A DNA stretch of 64,000 nt from contig CM042567.1 of NCBI GenBank assembly GCA_023630585.1, positions 17,234,501 to 17,298,500 of the forward strand, in the 5' to 3' direction. This DNA is from Cranoglanis bouderius. Taxonomy: Eukaryota > Chordata > Actinopteri > Siluriformes > Cranoglanididae. This document shows positions 10,341 to 26,334 of this stretch, piece after piece. The notes under the pieces were generated by a model. That model did no database searches, had not been told where the DNA came from, and saw only the letters and a program-made list of their open reading frames with translations. How positions within the stretch are numbered: the stretch's first letter is position 1; every line of letters begins with the position of its first letter. The translations under genes and the position numbers were made by a program.

Positions 10341-11062
<722 letters not shown>

Positions 11063-11269
11063 TCCTAGAAGTAAGCAATTAGTTTTTCACATTGGTGATA
11101 GGTGTTGGATAACTATTTTTTGCTTCCACAAAATAAATAAATAAATAAAAACTGTATTGTGTGTTTACTGAGGTTGCCTTTGTTTATGTTGTATTTCGTT
11201 TGAAGTTCTAAAACTATTTAGTACAGAAGAAATATAGAGGCAAATACTTTTTCACAGCACTGTATATAC

Positions 11270-11620
11270 AGATAGTTCTAGTTTTTCAGCACATAACTGT
11301 CAAGCTTTTGTTGTTGTCATGTGTGCCATGAGTGCCGAAATGCCAGGTCATCTGACCAAGGCAGGCCTACAAATAGGCATGATTTTACATAGACTTCAGA
11401 TAGCAGTCACGCATGAAAGTGCTTCCCACAGCGTGAAGCTCACGCGACATCTCGTTCCCTTCTCTGGGAACAGGGTTACTTGTGTAACCCAAACGTTCTA
11501 CCTTGTGTCCACTGGTAAGTTTATGGTTCTTGTTTTCACAGTTTTGTTTGTTTGTTTTGCACTTTATTCAATAAAAATGAGCACTTGCATTCACCGCCTT
11601 CTACAATCCTGAAACTATAT
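11270..11620. repeat. Fish dispersed repeat fragment
   Basis: 'tctctgggaacagggttac' and the nearby 'ttgtgtaacccaaacgttc' resemble a widely dispersed teleost repeat whose ends read GTTCCC..GGGAAC. The short frame at 11319-11612 has no recognisable similarity. The assignment rests on memory of the motif only. Confidence 0.3.
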
Positions 11621-11689
11621 TGCAGAGATTTTCCCTGTTTCAATAAAAATGCTAAAAATAACAATGATTCTGGTGCCTTAATTAGTCGC

Positions 11690-12070
11690 TTATTTATTGT
11701 GCTGTTTGAAGAAATTGTCTTATTGTAAGCTTTTTTTTGTTTGTTTGTTTTTGTTTTTTGTTTTTTTGCTAATTATTAATCTTCAATTAAGGGATAAATT
11801 CCTAAAGTCAGTTCAATCGAGACACCAAAATACTAATTATAAGCAAGTCTATCTTAAATAACTGAGTTTACATTGCTTCCCTTGCTTAAATTTTGACATT
11901 TTTGTCTAGTTTTAAGGCCCATTACAGTCTTTCAGTGGTTAGACTTTTATGCTAGTTTTAAGAATTCTAGCCAAGCAAAACTTGCTTACAGATTTCTTTG
12001 CTTGATACAAGCCAATTTGATTATATTTAAGAATATTTGGCTTCTTTCTATTACAGCTGTTTTTGCAGTG
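11690..12070. mobile_element. Right part of the CACTGCAAAAA-ended element
   Basis: AT-rich sequence ending 'ctgtttttgcagtg' at 12070, the inverted complement of the 7696 start. Poly-T and 'aagaatatttggcttctt' motifs are typical of this class. With 7696-7990 it brackets the nested Tc1/LINE block. Confidence 0.45.
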
Positions 12071-12492
12071 AACCAGATACAACAATGCAATGCAAACCAA
12101 AACACAAAACAACATTTTTATAATGTTTAAAATGACAGCACCCCACCCCACCTCCAATATGCATCACAGTGGTTTGATTCATAACATTAGCTTCAAAAAA
12201 AGGATGGAAGATGTTTATTTACTTTTACCAATCAATAAAATATGTTTCTAATCATAACCAGACTGCATTCTGTTCACTCTACTGATTTATTTCCTGGTCA
12301 CATGTACCTAGCTAGTGTGTTCCCAATATGCAGCACATTGAATTCAAGCTACTGAGAGAAGTAATGTGTATACGTTTTTAGGAGGCAGTAGAAGCAGTCA
12401 AGCAAGTAATTACAGATCACACTTTATGACTATAATTGAAGGCAAAAACTGTATACTGCATCTTCAAGTTGTCTTACTTTGGGTGGCATATA
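12071..12492. other. No recognisable gene
   Basis: AT-rich sequence without an open frame or a repeat that I can name. Confidence 0.5.
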
Positions 12493-12689
12493 CAGTTGGG
12501 TCAATCAGTATTTGGACAATGACACAATTTTCATAATTTTGCCTCTGTACACCACCCCAATGGACTTGACGCAATTAACATGTTTTTGAAGTGTAGACTC
12601 TCAGCTTTAATTCATGGGGGGTAACAAAAATATTGCATTAACCGTTTAGGAATTACAGCCATTTCTTACATAGTTCCTCCATTTTCACA

Positions 12690-13640
12690 GGCTCAAATGC
12701 ATTTGTACTAAAATAATTATAAATATTGGGATTATTTTTAATATAACTTGGATGCAGATCCTTTGCAGTTGCTGCCTGTTTGTGGGTCTTTCTGCCTTCA
12801 GTTTTGTTTTCAGTAAGTGAAAAGCATGCATAACTGGGTTGAGGTCAGGTGACTGACTCAGCCATTTAAGAACATTCCATTTCTTTGCCTTAATATATTC
12901 TTCAATTGCTTTTGCGGTATGTTTTGGGTAATTTCTGTACCGTAAAGCACCGTCCTATCGGTTTTGTTGCATTTGACTCAATCTGAACAGGAAATGTAAG
13001 TCACTTCAAAATTCATCCTGCTACTTCTATCAGTTGTCAAATCATAAATAAACTCCAGTTCCATTGGCAGCCATATATGCCCATGCCATAACACTGCCAC
13101 CATGTTTGACAGATGATGTGGTATCCTTCTCCATACTCTTCTCTTCCCATCATGCTGGTACAAGTTATAATTGGTTTCATCTGTCCAAAGAATCTTGTTA
13201 CAGAACTGGAAAGCCTTTGTTTTTTAGATGTTTTCTAGCAAAGTCTAATCTGACCTTTCTGTACTTGAGTGTCACCAGTGGTTTGCATCTTAGTGATAAA
13301 CACTCTGTATTTGCATTCATGAAGGCTTGTCTTGATTGTAGACTTTGTCAATGATATGCCTACCTCCTCGAGTGTGTTGAGAAGGGTTTTTTCTTCACCA
13401 AGGAAAGAATTCTGCAATCATCCACTTTAGTTGTCTTCCGTGGTCTTCCAGGCCTTTTTTTTAGGTCTTTCAAAGAATGTACCAAATTGTTGACTTGGCC
13501 ACTCCTAATGTTTCTGCGATCTCTCTCATAGATCAGTATTGTTTTTTTTTTATCAGCCTAATGATGGAGTTCTTCACTTGCATTGCCACCTCTTTGGACT
13601 GCATATTGACAGTTCCCATGAACAGCTACCAAATGCAGAT
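12690..13640 (-). pseudogene. Transposase relic of the 12493-15514 element
   Basis: On the minus strand the C-terminal part reads 'SPDLNPVMHAFHLLKTKL' (near 12850-12790), the third catalytic region with Met where an acidic residue is expected. 'VKHGGSVMAWAYMA'-type sequence lies near 13110-13060. The N-terminal helix-turn-helix lies towards 13640. Many stops occur. A mariner/Tc1 family with AFHLLK in place of the usual LW motif also occurs at 17399-18000. Confidence 0.6.
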
Positions 13641-13777
13641 TCAACACTTGAAATCAACTCCAGACATTTTATATCCTTAATTTGTCATGAAATAACGAGG
13701 AAACAGGCCACACCTGGCCATGAAACTGCTTATCAGTCAATTATCTAATTACTTTTGAGCCAGTGAAAATTGAGGGA

Positions 13778-15348
<1,571 letters not shown>

Positions 15349-15516
15349 TATGTATGGCTGCAATTCCTAAAAGGTTAATGCAATATTTTTTGTTAAACGC
15401 CTTGAATTAAAGCTGAAATTCTAAACTTATGTTTATTTCAAATCCACTGTGGTGGTGTACAGAGGCAAAATTATGAAAATTGTGTCACTGTCTAAATAAT
15501 TATGGACCCTACTGTA

Positions 15517-16240
15517 TTTGTTGATAATTGTTGTTTTGTGACATATTGGTAGAAAAACAAATAAAACATTTTGGTTGAATTATCTGGATCATTTACTTTT
15601 TTATATATTTATTTGCAATTGTACTGTTTTTTTTTAGCTTTATGTTTATTGCAATGCTATCATCACTTTTGGGAACAGTTGTTCATTAAAACATTTTAAG
15701 AATACATAATAACTCTTATTCCTGTCAGACTCAGTAAAGATTGAATAAACAACATTGATATTGTTATTCCCTGTTATGTGCAAAGGCTATGAGGTTAAAT
15801 CTCTTATTCATATTTTATTATTGCTAATCAGTTACTGACAATTGGTAATAGATATTTTCTAACTGGAAGCCTACTTCAGATAGTCCTAATGAATGTTTGA
15901 GATAATGAATGAATGTTTGATTTAGTAGTCATAGTAGTAATTTAAGCTGGCTCCTATATTTTCAGAGGGGACTGTATGCAAATTGCTGACGAGAACCTGG
16001 CCAGTCCAGAATTTTATTTCTGTAGAGACATCACTTCAAAAGGAGCAGGAAAAAATCCCATTCTGATGTACTTAAATTTGATATTGCAGTACAACAAAAA
16101 GAGAAATAATCATTGAGGGGTGAATACTTTCTAGAGTAAAGGATATTGTATATTTTTATATATTATTATTAATATATTATATATATTATATTTTTTTATA
16201 TGTGGAAACCATATAAGACCTACGGTAGATGTGTTAAATG
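15517..16240. other. AT-rich sequence, nothing recognised
   Basis: No open frame and no terminal repeats. 'cagaggggactgta' at about 15963-15976 matches the right end of the mariner relic family at 16250-16780, so a small fragment of that family may lie here. Confidence 0.4.
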
Positions 16241-16249
16241 ACATAGAAC

Positions 16250-16780
16250 ATTTTGTAGGTGAGCAAAAATATTGGAACATGTGACTGACGGGTGTTTCTT
16301 GTTACCTAGGTGTGTCCTGTTGATTGTTTAAACAATAAATAGCTCTGAAAATCTACTCTTGGTTTTAGCCTTCAGTCTGAAGGGAGAAACCCCCTGAAAC
16401 AAACAACAGAAAGAGGCTGCAGTAAAAGCCTGGAAAAGCCTCACAAAATAAGAAACCAGCAATTTGGTGATGTCAGTGAGTCGCAGACTTGATGCAATTG
16501 TTGGAAGCAAGGGATATGCATCCAAATATTAAGTGTGATTTACTTTAATTTACTTCAAGACTTATACTTCCTATACTTTTGTTCACCTAAAAACTGGGGG
16601 GTCCAATACAAAAGGTTCTATGTTGTTTATCAAATCTAAATATAAATACCAGAAAATAAAAGGTGAAATTCTAAACTCTCTTCTAATATTCATCTTTTGA
16701 TCTCAAACCCAAATGTCTTCAGTCTTCAGCAAAAACAAACGAATTGGCCTTGCCATTCCAATAGTTTCAGAGGGGACTGT
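16250..16780 (+). mobile_element. mariner-type relic (family with cagaggggactgta end)
   Basis: A C-terminal transposase remnant is visible ('CSKSLEKPHKI', 'QQFGDVS', 'GICIQIL') and the right end reads 'tcagaggggactgta' near 16766-16780. The same C-terminus is better preserved at 17830-17990, and the same right end recurs at 30450-30556. Heavily decayed. Confidence 0.6.
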
Positions 16781-16821
16781 ACTCTGTGTGTGTGGTGTGT
16801 GAAAACTTGCTGAAAACTTGC

Positions 16822-16998
16822 AAGCCAGAAATCTTGCTGATTGATAGGGGATCAAATACGTATTTCACTCATTAAAATGCAAATCAATTTATAACTTTTT
16901 TGAAATGCATTTTTCTGGATTTTTTCTTTTTGTTATTCTGTCTCTCACTGTTATAATACACCTAAAATTAAAATTATAGACTGATTATTTCTACGTCA
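16822..16998 (-). mobile_element. Fragment of the Tc1 family found whole at 45909
   Basis: 'cttgctgattgataggggat' and 'aatgcaaatcaatttataac' through 'cagtgggca' is the reverse complement of 45940-46110. Only the terminal inverted repeat zone is present. Confidence 0.8.
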
Positions 16999-17019
16999 GT
17001 GGGCAGTTGTTCTCATTGT

Positions 17020-17398
17020 GAGCCTATAAAAATAAACTTACACATCAGCAATTTTCCTGAGCTTTTGCAGCCACAACAGTGTTGCTTTCTGCGGTTAGTG
17101 TAGGTTTAAATTCCTCATATTTCCGTATAATAATTTCTTGCTCTTCAACTGTAAGTATGCACACCTACTTTTTTCCCATGTTGAATGCTATTGGCTTTTT
17201 GCTGCAAACGTCTGGCTTTTATGTGCACGTCCACGCTGAGTAAACCTTGATTCAGGGCTAAAACCTGGGTTGACTGAGAAAGTTGATAATCAGCATCATG
17301 AACCCTGTTAACTTTAATTAACCCAGATTGGATTTGTTGGGTTTTGTCAACTCAAAACTTACTCTGCAACTCAGAGTTTGTTGAACTCCCTTTGTGAA
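17020..17398. mobile_element. Possible Harbinger-like non-autonomous fragment
   Basis: 'ggttttgtcaactcaaaact' and 'gaactccctttgtgaaacag' resemble ends of teleost PIF/Harbinger-type elements. No transposase and no paired terminus was found in the window, so this is a weak call. Confidence 0.25.
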
Positions 17399-18060
17399 AC
17401 AGACCTCTGTGAAGAAAAACCCCAAACAACAGTCAGTGACATCAGCAACAACCTCCACAGGACAGGGATGAAGGTATCACAATCCACTTTTCAAAAAAGT
17501 GCAGAAATATAGAGGTCATACTACAAGATGCAAACCACTCATTAGCAGTAAGATTCTTTATTGATGATGTAATTTATGATGGTAGCAACAGAATGAATTC
17601 AGAAGTCTACAATAACATTCTGACAATCTGACATTCTAACATATTTTACAAAGAAATACATCCAATTAAATTGAGAGGAACTTCATCATGCAACAAGAAA
17701 GTGACCCAGAACACACTGCCAACACAACAAAGGATTTCATCAGGGGTATAAAAAAGTGGAAGGTTTTAGACTGGCCAAGTTAATCACCAGACCTTAACTC
17801 AATTGAGCATGCATTTCACCTCCTTAAGAGGAGACTGAAGAAAGAAGCCCCCGAAAACAAACAACAACAGAAGTAAGCTGTGGTACAAGCCTGCAAAAGC
17901 ATCACAAAAGAACAACAGTTCTTGCAGCAGTTTGGTGATGTCACCGACTTGATACAGTTTTTGCAAGCAAGGGATATGCAACCAAATATTATGTGATTTA
18001 TTTTAATTTATTTTAATTTTTTATTTTAATTTATTTTAATATATTTTCCTATACTTTTGC
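17399..18060 (+). pseudogene. mariner/Tc1-type transposase relic
   Basis: Encodes 'QESDPEHTANTTKDFI' (second catalytic Asp), then after a stop 'SPDLNSIEHAFHLLKRRLKK' (third acidic residue) and 'FGDVTDLIQFLQARDMQPNI' at the C-terminus. The N-terminal DNA-binding part is only traceable as 'VSDISNNLHRTGMKVS'-type sequence near 17430-17480. Stops interrupt the frame. Confidence 0.7.
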
Positions 18061-18061
18061 T

Positions 18062-18330
18062 GGGTTAAAAATGTGTTCACTGGGGTTGAGGTCAGGTATC
18101 TTTGCTGGCCACTGCAGTTCTTCTACACCAACCTTGGCAAACCATGTCTTCATGGACCTCACTTTGTGCACAAGGGGTATTGTCATGCCTCTTAACTTAA
18201 GTGAAGGGAAATTGTAATGCTACAGCATACAAAGACATCCTGTACAATTGTGTGCTTCCAACTTTGTGGCAACAGTTTGGGGCTTTATTTTATGGCCCTT
18301 GAAAGGCTCACAAATATACTGTAGTGTCCC
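18062..18330 (-). mobile_element. Dispersed fish DNA-transposon fragment
   Basis: Read on the minus strand this contains transposase C-terminal coding ('ctggggttgaggtcagg' is the complement of the DLNP motif). 'gaagggaaattgtaatgct' and 'caactttgtggcaacagttt' belong to a repeat very common in fish genomes. Both ends are missing. Confidence 0.55.
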
Positions 18331-18936
18331 AGGCAGACTTTGAGTTTGACAACCCTGGTTTACACTTCTAACATCTTGAAAGCTGCCTGTGATCTGTTTT
18401 CAATTTCTTTCTATACATATGTATCTTGACTATTTCATTCAGTCACAACTTAAAATACATTCATCTGGTTTTACAGAGGTTATTAAGGTTATGGAAGTTA
18501 TGGAGATTTTCCCATGTCAGCCAGGGAAGACTGAAGGTTCGTTGTTAATTATTAGATGTGCTCTATAATTCTTAATGATTCTATGGCGATCTTGAGCTGA
18601 CAGAAACTCAATGCACTGATTCAGGTGCCAAGAAAGACTTTGAAGCCAAGCAGTGCAACACTACTGTTATTCCTCCAGTTCACCTGGCTATGATAACACT
18701 CAAGAGAGGCAAAGTAACATCCACAGTGTGGTATAAATAAATCAAACCCCAGAACTTATCAATTATTTAAACATTAAATAAAGCTAAGAAATGGCAGATA
18801 CTAAAACATATTCTGAAAACAGTCATTCAAATATGATAAATATTAATATTATGTGATGGCTTAGAAATGGCTGGGTGTGGGGATGTCTGCATCCCTTGCA
18901 CTTCAAAATATTTGTGATATTGATCATCTGACCTAC
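18331..18936. other. Low-complexity/AT-rich sequence, possible intron
   Basis: No recognised gene. It lies immediately downstream of the donor of the signal-peptide exon on the minus strand and could be its intron. The frame around 18630-18740 (plus strand) is short and unsupported. Confidence 0.4.
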
Positions 18937-19067
18937 CTGAGATGTAAGTGGTCCTGTAAGGTGACAAATCGTAAGCCTGGTCAAAGTTCTCTGCATGGCA
19001 CACGGAGAGGAAGGTGAGGAGAAACAGAGTGTTCATCTTGCTATATTGCATTAGTGCCGTTACTTCA
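18937..19067 (-). CDS. Candidate host exon: signal peptide and start of a secreted protein
   Basis: On the minus strand an ATG at 19036 begins 'MNTLFLLTFLSVCHA', a hydrophobic core ending in a small-residue site typical of signal peptides, followed by 'ENFDQAYDLSPYRTTYIS'. The exon ends at a consensus donor CAG|gtaggt (18936-18931). Upstream, 'ctgtttatttgtag' gives a plausible acceptor at 19068, so about 31 nt of leader precede the ATG. No downstream exon is recognisable in the window; sequence to the left is mostly transposon. I do not recognise the protein. The sequence lacks repeat similarity to anything else here, which favours a genuine host gene. Confidence 0.5.
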
Positions 19068-19257
19068 CTACAAATAAACAGAGCAGCACAGAGTCAGTCC
19101 AGCAATTCCAGTTTCAACATAATACAACTTCCACTGCAAGTCCAAAAAGTGACATTTTGGTGCTACAGTATAATTATCTAAGAAGAACTCACTTTCCTTT
19201 GCACTCTAGCCTTTTTAGAACAGAACTGTGTTTTCTTCTGACCCTTCTGAAACATAC

Positions 19258-19350
19258 CTCCAGTATATTTCTATCTGCAGTAATTCCCTGGTGAACCACT
19301 GTAATTATTCTTGTAGTGCAGAGCACACTGTCTCCTTATCACTGCAACTG
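19258..19350 (-). other. Possible non-coding first exon and promoter of the secreted-protein gene
   Basis: On the minus strand a TATA-like 'ctatttatgc' (19377-19368) and 'tttatatc' further upstream precede sequence ending in a consensus donor GAG|gtatgt (19257-19252). Splicing to the acceptor at 19068 would remove about 190 nt. This is inference from signals alone. Confidence 0.3.
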
Positions 19351-19380
19351 AACTCATTTCATACAAAGCATAAATAGGAA

Positions 19381-19753
19381 GGCAGAAGATATAAAGCACC
19401 AAATCTAGAATCTCATGACTTCATCTTAGGCATCCTCTGAATGCACATGGAAATTCCAAATGACATTGTCTTCGGTTAGACTCTTCATCCAAATGCTGCA
19501 ACCATGCAGAACACTATATGTATTTTAAGGAAGCAAACTATGCATATCAGCACAGAGCAGTACACAAGAACAACTTTACCAGACACATCTTGAGCACAGC
19601 GGCCCTACCAGAGTACTGTCCTTCTTCAGCACAGCAAAGCCTAAAGAGGGTAGCAGACTTACCATCTTACACAGTATACAGTCCTAGCTAATAGCAAGCT
19701 GCATGTGCAGATATTGTCACAAATACATCTGAGCTACAAGAATATGGGCTTTG

Positions 19754-19804
<51 letters not shown>

Positions 19805-21015
19805 GTAACACTGATTGATCCTTTTTTTTCCCCTTCATTCATTTCAGAGTGCTGACGCACTTGCAGAGTGTGCCAGGTAGTGGTTCTGCAGTCAGCAGAA
19901 CAAAATTGTTCTCTCTCTGCAGAGCAGCCCCCACCCGTTCACCGTGTTCACAAGTCCAGGCTGCAAATAGTCATTACATATACCAGGAATCCACCAGTGA
20001 TATGATTTGGGAGAACAAACAATTGTTCTTTTCTACAGAAGAAATGTTTCAGTGTACCCAGTCTAAATTAGTAGTGAATTGTTTTTCTGAAGCAGGAGAA
20101 AAGAATAACACCATACAAAACATACAAAAAACATACAAACAAGCAAATAGAACAAATGTGAAATTCAGTACAGATATGAAAAATCACATCATAAATATCA
20201 AAAATTCATTAGTTTTTTATGATCAAATGAGCTTTTAGCCACTGTCAAATAAATGCAAGTATAGTTCAAAAAACTTTTGTAATGTGAAAATATTTTCCTT
20301 TTATTTTCAATTATAAAATCATCAGTGCACACAAATCATAGGCTAACTCTTATTATATAAAACATATTTAAGCCCTTTAAGATAATTAGAATTTCAGCAA
20401 GAGTTAATAAAATTTGGCCTTCATCTTAGTCACATTAATAAACAACATATATTGCAACATTTTACATTTTATTGTGGCATCGTTGTAAATGTTGGTGAAA
20501 TCCTAGGACAAAAAAGCTATTTTATGTAGATGTACATTGTTATTAATTACAGCCCATATGTTTATTGCATTATTATAATTTTCTTTGTACCCTGTGTAGG
20601 ATAAGAAAATGGATGGATAGACGGATGAGAAATCTTATAGGCATTTATCTATTCAGATAGGTTGAAAAACAAGTCTGTTATTTTTAAATCATTATTTTAG
20701 GGTTTTTCATGCAGTATCTTAAAATTATTCTGTGGGTTGCATCTTTGCAACATTTTTCAAAATATTCTAAATATGCTGTAGAACTGTATATGACTAGGAG
20801 TGGGTACTGCACATTTCATTAGCGTGTGCTTCCTTATTACACAGCAAGCTCATGGGGTTTTATTCATAGCATCAGTTAAAAACCTAACATAAAAAGCAAA
20901 TAGCTTTCACGGCATAGTTATTAATCAAAGTCAAAGAACATCATTCAATAAGACATAGCTACACTCCATTAATCGTTGTTTCATCTCATCACAAGTCTAT
21001 AAAAAGATAATAAAT
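19381..21015. other. Intergenic stretch with (CT)n tract; no supported gene
   Basis: It contains a (CT)n run at 19755-19801. An open frame at 19849-20238 follows a 'tttcattcatttcag' acceptor-like site but has no recognisable domain. 'ggataagaaaatggatggat' near 20600 is a common fish retroposon tail. The rest is AT-rich. Confidence 0.5.
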
Positions 21016-21029
21016 TATGACCAGAGCGC

Positions 21030-21188
21030 ACAGTGCATTCATTCGTTCACTTATCTACTTTATCCTGGTCAGGGTCAAGGGTGTGTCCAGAGCCAATCCC
21101 AGTAACACTGGGCGCAAGGCAGGAGAATTCACCCCAGATGGGATGCCAGTCCATCACAGGGCACTATGCACACACACACACACACACA

Positions 21189-21271
<83 letters not shown>

Positions 21272-21300
21272 TCATTTACACCTATGGGCATTTTAGTGTT
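21030..21300 (+). repeat. Ubiquitous teleost dispersed repeat with (CA)n core
   Basis: 'ttatcctggtcagggtcaag', 'ccagatgggatgccagtcca' and a (CA)n run (21169-21267) followed by 'catttacacctatgggca' form a repeat found throughout fish genomes. The long histidine/threonine frames across it are translations of the CA tract only. Confidence 0.7.
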
Positions 21301-22200
21301 GTAATAGATTCCTGTACATTAGTAGTATCTGCATTTAAGAATCATGAGCATGTTTGTAAGACATTTAAAGAAAAGAAAATATTATGGCCTTAATTAGATC
21401 ACAAGTGTTTAAGCTACCCACATATACTGTACATTGCTTCTGTATTAAATGTATGCACATTTTACATTTAAATGTAAAAGAAAACTTTAAATAATTTTTT
21501 TATGTTAAAAAATACAATAAGTCCCTTTTTAACATTTTAAGTGTACAGTATTTATAAATATGATATGAACAAGATTTATTAATTATCAAATTCATTAATA
21601 CTCTGCTATAGATGTTTGCCCTATCTTCTGGAAATCACAGGGTCGAATCCTGATGATGCCACAGCCATCTAAGGCCAGGAGTCAAGAGCACAAAATAGAA
21701 TTCATAGAGAAACAGAGAATTCATAGAACACTAATGAGACAAACATAATTTATTAGCAACCAATTTTTATCAGAATGACATTGTTTGTATTTTAAACAAT
21801 GACTCTGTTTAACAGAATTTTGTATTACTGTAGGATAAGGTAATATACAAGGAGACCACATCCCAGTCTATCAGTACTCCTGATATAGTTCACTAGCAAT
21901 TCACCTCATTAGTCTTTTAAGTACTGGCTCCATGTCATCAGTTAATTTGTCTGTGTCTCATTATCCTGCAGTGTACAAATTCTCACTTGTATTTGCTAGT
22001 CTTAGCCAGTATTGCTACAAGTACTTGTGTGATTTTGTAATTAAGCCTTATCTTTGTCTGCGCATTCTTTCAGTATGTGACCCTTTTCCCCTCACTTCTT
22101 TTTTGACCTTGCCTTGCCTGTGGTAGCCAGTTTGAACTTTTGTCTGTTTCCATTCTGTACTGCATTGCAGGACATTACACACGCTTTATATATACAGTAT
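21300..22200. other. AT-rich sequence; possible SINE remnant near 21640
   Basis: 'gggtcgaatcc' at 21640-21650 fits a pol III B box, followed by 'gccacagccatct', which I associate with a fish SINE. No A box was identified. Otherwise nothing recognised. Confidence 0.3.
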
Positions 22201-22209
22201 ATACGTATA

Positions 22210-22545
22210 TATTTGTGCTGTAACGCAAAAATGCTTTCAGAAGTAGTAAAATTAAATATCTCTACATAAAAATACTATAAAGAGCAGTAAACAGTAATGA
22301 ACTGGTATGTTTTACTGAACATATTGAGAATGAGAATGAGAATCTGCCACAATTCTTTTGGATACTCTGAGTGTCGCACATACTTCTTTGTTTGGATGCA
22401 AAAGCCAGCAGCCTTCATTATGGTTTTTATCTGAAAAGTGGTCTCTTATGCAATATGTTACTTTCTTTATTGACAAACAAACATTTTTGTGCAATTTAAT
22501 TTGTTGGAAAATTAATGTTTGTAAATATAAAAATTAATCCAGAAA
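22210..22545 (+). mobile_element. Fragment of the cagtactg non-autonomous family
   Basis: 'gagcagtaaacagta', 'gccagcagccttcatta' and 'gaaaattaatgtttgtaaat' match the complete copy at 32357-32881. Ends are lost. No coding sequence. Confidence 0.8.
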
Positions 22546-22613
22546 TTGAGTTCCACAGATACATTTGGGTGTGATTGATCAGATATGTAAGGTATGTCCA
22601 CATACCTTACATA

Positions 22614-23818
<1,205 letters not shown>

Positions 23819-23824
23819 TATATA

Positions 23825-25017
23825 CACTGATCAGTCATAACATTAAAACCATTGATAGTTGATGTGAATAAATTGATTATCTTGTTACAGTGGCACCTGT
23901 CAAGGGGTTGGATATATTAGGCAGCAAGTGAACAGTCAGTTCTCAAAGTTAACGTGATGGAAGCAGGAAAAATGGGCAAGTGTAAAGATCTGAATGACTT
24001 TGACAAGGGCCGAATACTGATGACTGGGTCAGAGCATCTCCAAAGTTCTTGTGGGGTGTTCCCGGTATGTAGTGATTAGTACCTAGCAAAAGTGGTCCAA
24101 GGAGGGACAACCAGTGAACCTGCAACAGGGTCATGGGTACCCAGGGCTCACTGATGTGTGTGGGGAGCAAAGGCTAGCCCGTCTGGTCTGATTCCACAGA
24201 AGAGCTACTGTAGCACAAATTGCTACAGTAAAAAAGTTCATGCTGGCTATGATAGAAAGGTGTCAGAACACATAGTGCATTGCAGCTTGCTGCATATGGG
24301 GCTGCATAGCTGCAGACTGGTCAGAGTGCCCATGCTGACCCTGTCCACCACCAAAAGCATCTACAATGAACATGTGAGCATCAGAAATAGACCACAGTCT
24401 GGTCTGATGAATCACATTTTCTTTTACATCATGTGGATGGCCGAGTGTGTATGCGTCGCTTATCTGGGGAAGAGATGGCACCAGGATGCACTGTGGGAAG
24501 AAGGCTGGTGCAGGCAGTGTGATGCTCTGGGCAATGTTCTACTGGGAAGCCTTGGGTCCTGGCATTCATGGGGATGTTAATTTGACACATGCCACCTAAA
24601 CATTGTTGCAGACCAAGTACACCCCTTCATGGCAACAGTATTCCTTAATGGCAGTGGCCTCTTTCAGCAGGGTAATGCGCCTTGCTACACTGAATAAAAT
24701 TCTTAAGGAATGGTTTGAGGAACATGATAAAGAGTTCAAGCTTTTGACTTGGCCTCCAAATTCCCCAGATCTCAATCCAATCAAGCATCTGTGGGATGTG
24801 TTGGACAAACAAGTCTGATCAATGGAGACCCCACCTCACAACTTACAGGACTTTGTAACTAACTTGGATCTGCTACTAACATCTTGGTGCCAGATATCAC
24901 AGGACACCTTCAGAGGTCTTGCAGAGTCCATGCCTTGATGGGTCAGAGCTGTTTGGTGGCACAAGGGAGACCTACACAGTATTCGTCAGGTTGTTTTAAT
25001 GTTATGGCTTATCAGTG
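23825..25017 (+). mobile_element. Tc1-like element (cactgatcag ends)
   Basis: Left end 'cactgatcagtcataacatt' and right end 'aatgttatggcttatcagtg' are inverted repeats of a very common fish family. A transposase relic lies between. Length is about 1.19 kb, starting immediately after the neighbouring Tc1. Confidence 0.85.
23960..24818 (+). pseudogene. Tc1-like transposase with both visible catalytic residues lost
   Basis: A helix-turn-helix region ('MGKCKDLNDFDKGRI') is followed by broken frames. 24603-24818 gives 'EWFEEHDKEFKLLTWPPN' and 'SPDLNPIKHLWDVLDKQV'. In the copy, QQDNAP has become QQGNAP (about 24669) and NPIEHLW has become NPIKHLW, so the second Asp and the third acidic residue are substituted. 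Confidence 0.8.
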
Positions 25018-25019
25018 TG

Positions 25020-25434
<415 letters not shown>

Positions 25435-25495
25435 AGGGATCATAAAAATTGCATTTTGTTTTTTTATTTAGTACTGCCCTGAATAAGCTATTACA

Positions 25496-26262
25496 CCCGG
25501 TTCACACTGCACACGGCGCAGGAGCAGAGCAAAAACAGAAGCAGTGCGCAATTTGAGGCGCGAGTGACGCGTGTGCTTTCACACCAGCAGCGTTTCACAT
25601 GCAGAAACTGCAGCAAGCTTTACAGAAAAGTTCTTGGGTTCCATAGTTAATTTCCTTGAAAAGCAAACCAAAAAATATACAACAGTTATTGTGAGTGGGC
25701 TGTTGAGGAGTTTTGTTAACTTGATTGTTACCTAATATAACATTTACATAATAATAATACATAATACATAAGGTTGTGACGTGTTTCTGTTTATCACAGC
25801 ATACTCGGCTGTGATTGGATACTGCTGTGAAGCCTACCCCTAAGCAGCATTATAATAGAAAACAGTTTTGACAGGTGTATTTTCTGTTTTAGCAACTTAT
25901 CAATTTTATTGCTGTATCTCCAAGCCAAAAATAACACTATTCTCATTCATGATTAGTGTATATTATATTTAAAACATACTACTCTACAAATATATGCTTT
26001 TTCTGCGCAATGTATACTTCTTGTGTCAACTCGTCTTCATTTAAGTCTTTCAACCGTATACTGGTGCTTTAATTAGCACAAGCAGTTCGAGCAGCACAGC
26101 AAAAAATAGACTCAACACCGAAACTACCGCTTCACTGCTGCTCACACGCTGCCACACTGTTGCAGTGTCCGGTGTAAAAGCACTCATTTGTTAACATGCA
26201 CGACAAAAAAAATACACACTGCTTCTGCTCTGCTGCAGCGTGTGGTGTGAAACAGGCTTTAC
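25496..26262. mobile_element. Non-autonomous DNA element with imperfect inverted ends
   Basis: 'ggttcacactgcacacggcg' with 'aaacagaagcagtg' at the left is the imperfect complement of 'cactgcttctgctctgctgc' and 'agcgtgtggtgtgaaacagg' at the right. 'ttacac' occurs beside both ends and may be a target duplication. No coding sequence. Superfamily unresolved; hAT or PIF are possible. Confidence 0.5.
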
Positions 26263-26334
26263 ACATAACTGTTGTTTACATATAGTCCAAAAGACACAAT
26301 AATAAATGTCTAGTTCAGCCAAAAAACTTTGTCT

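Noticed and set aside
19849..20238. 129-codon open frame after an acceptor-like site
   Set aside because: No recognisable domain, no matching upstream exon and AT-rich composition towards its end; left as unsupported.
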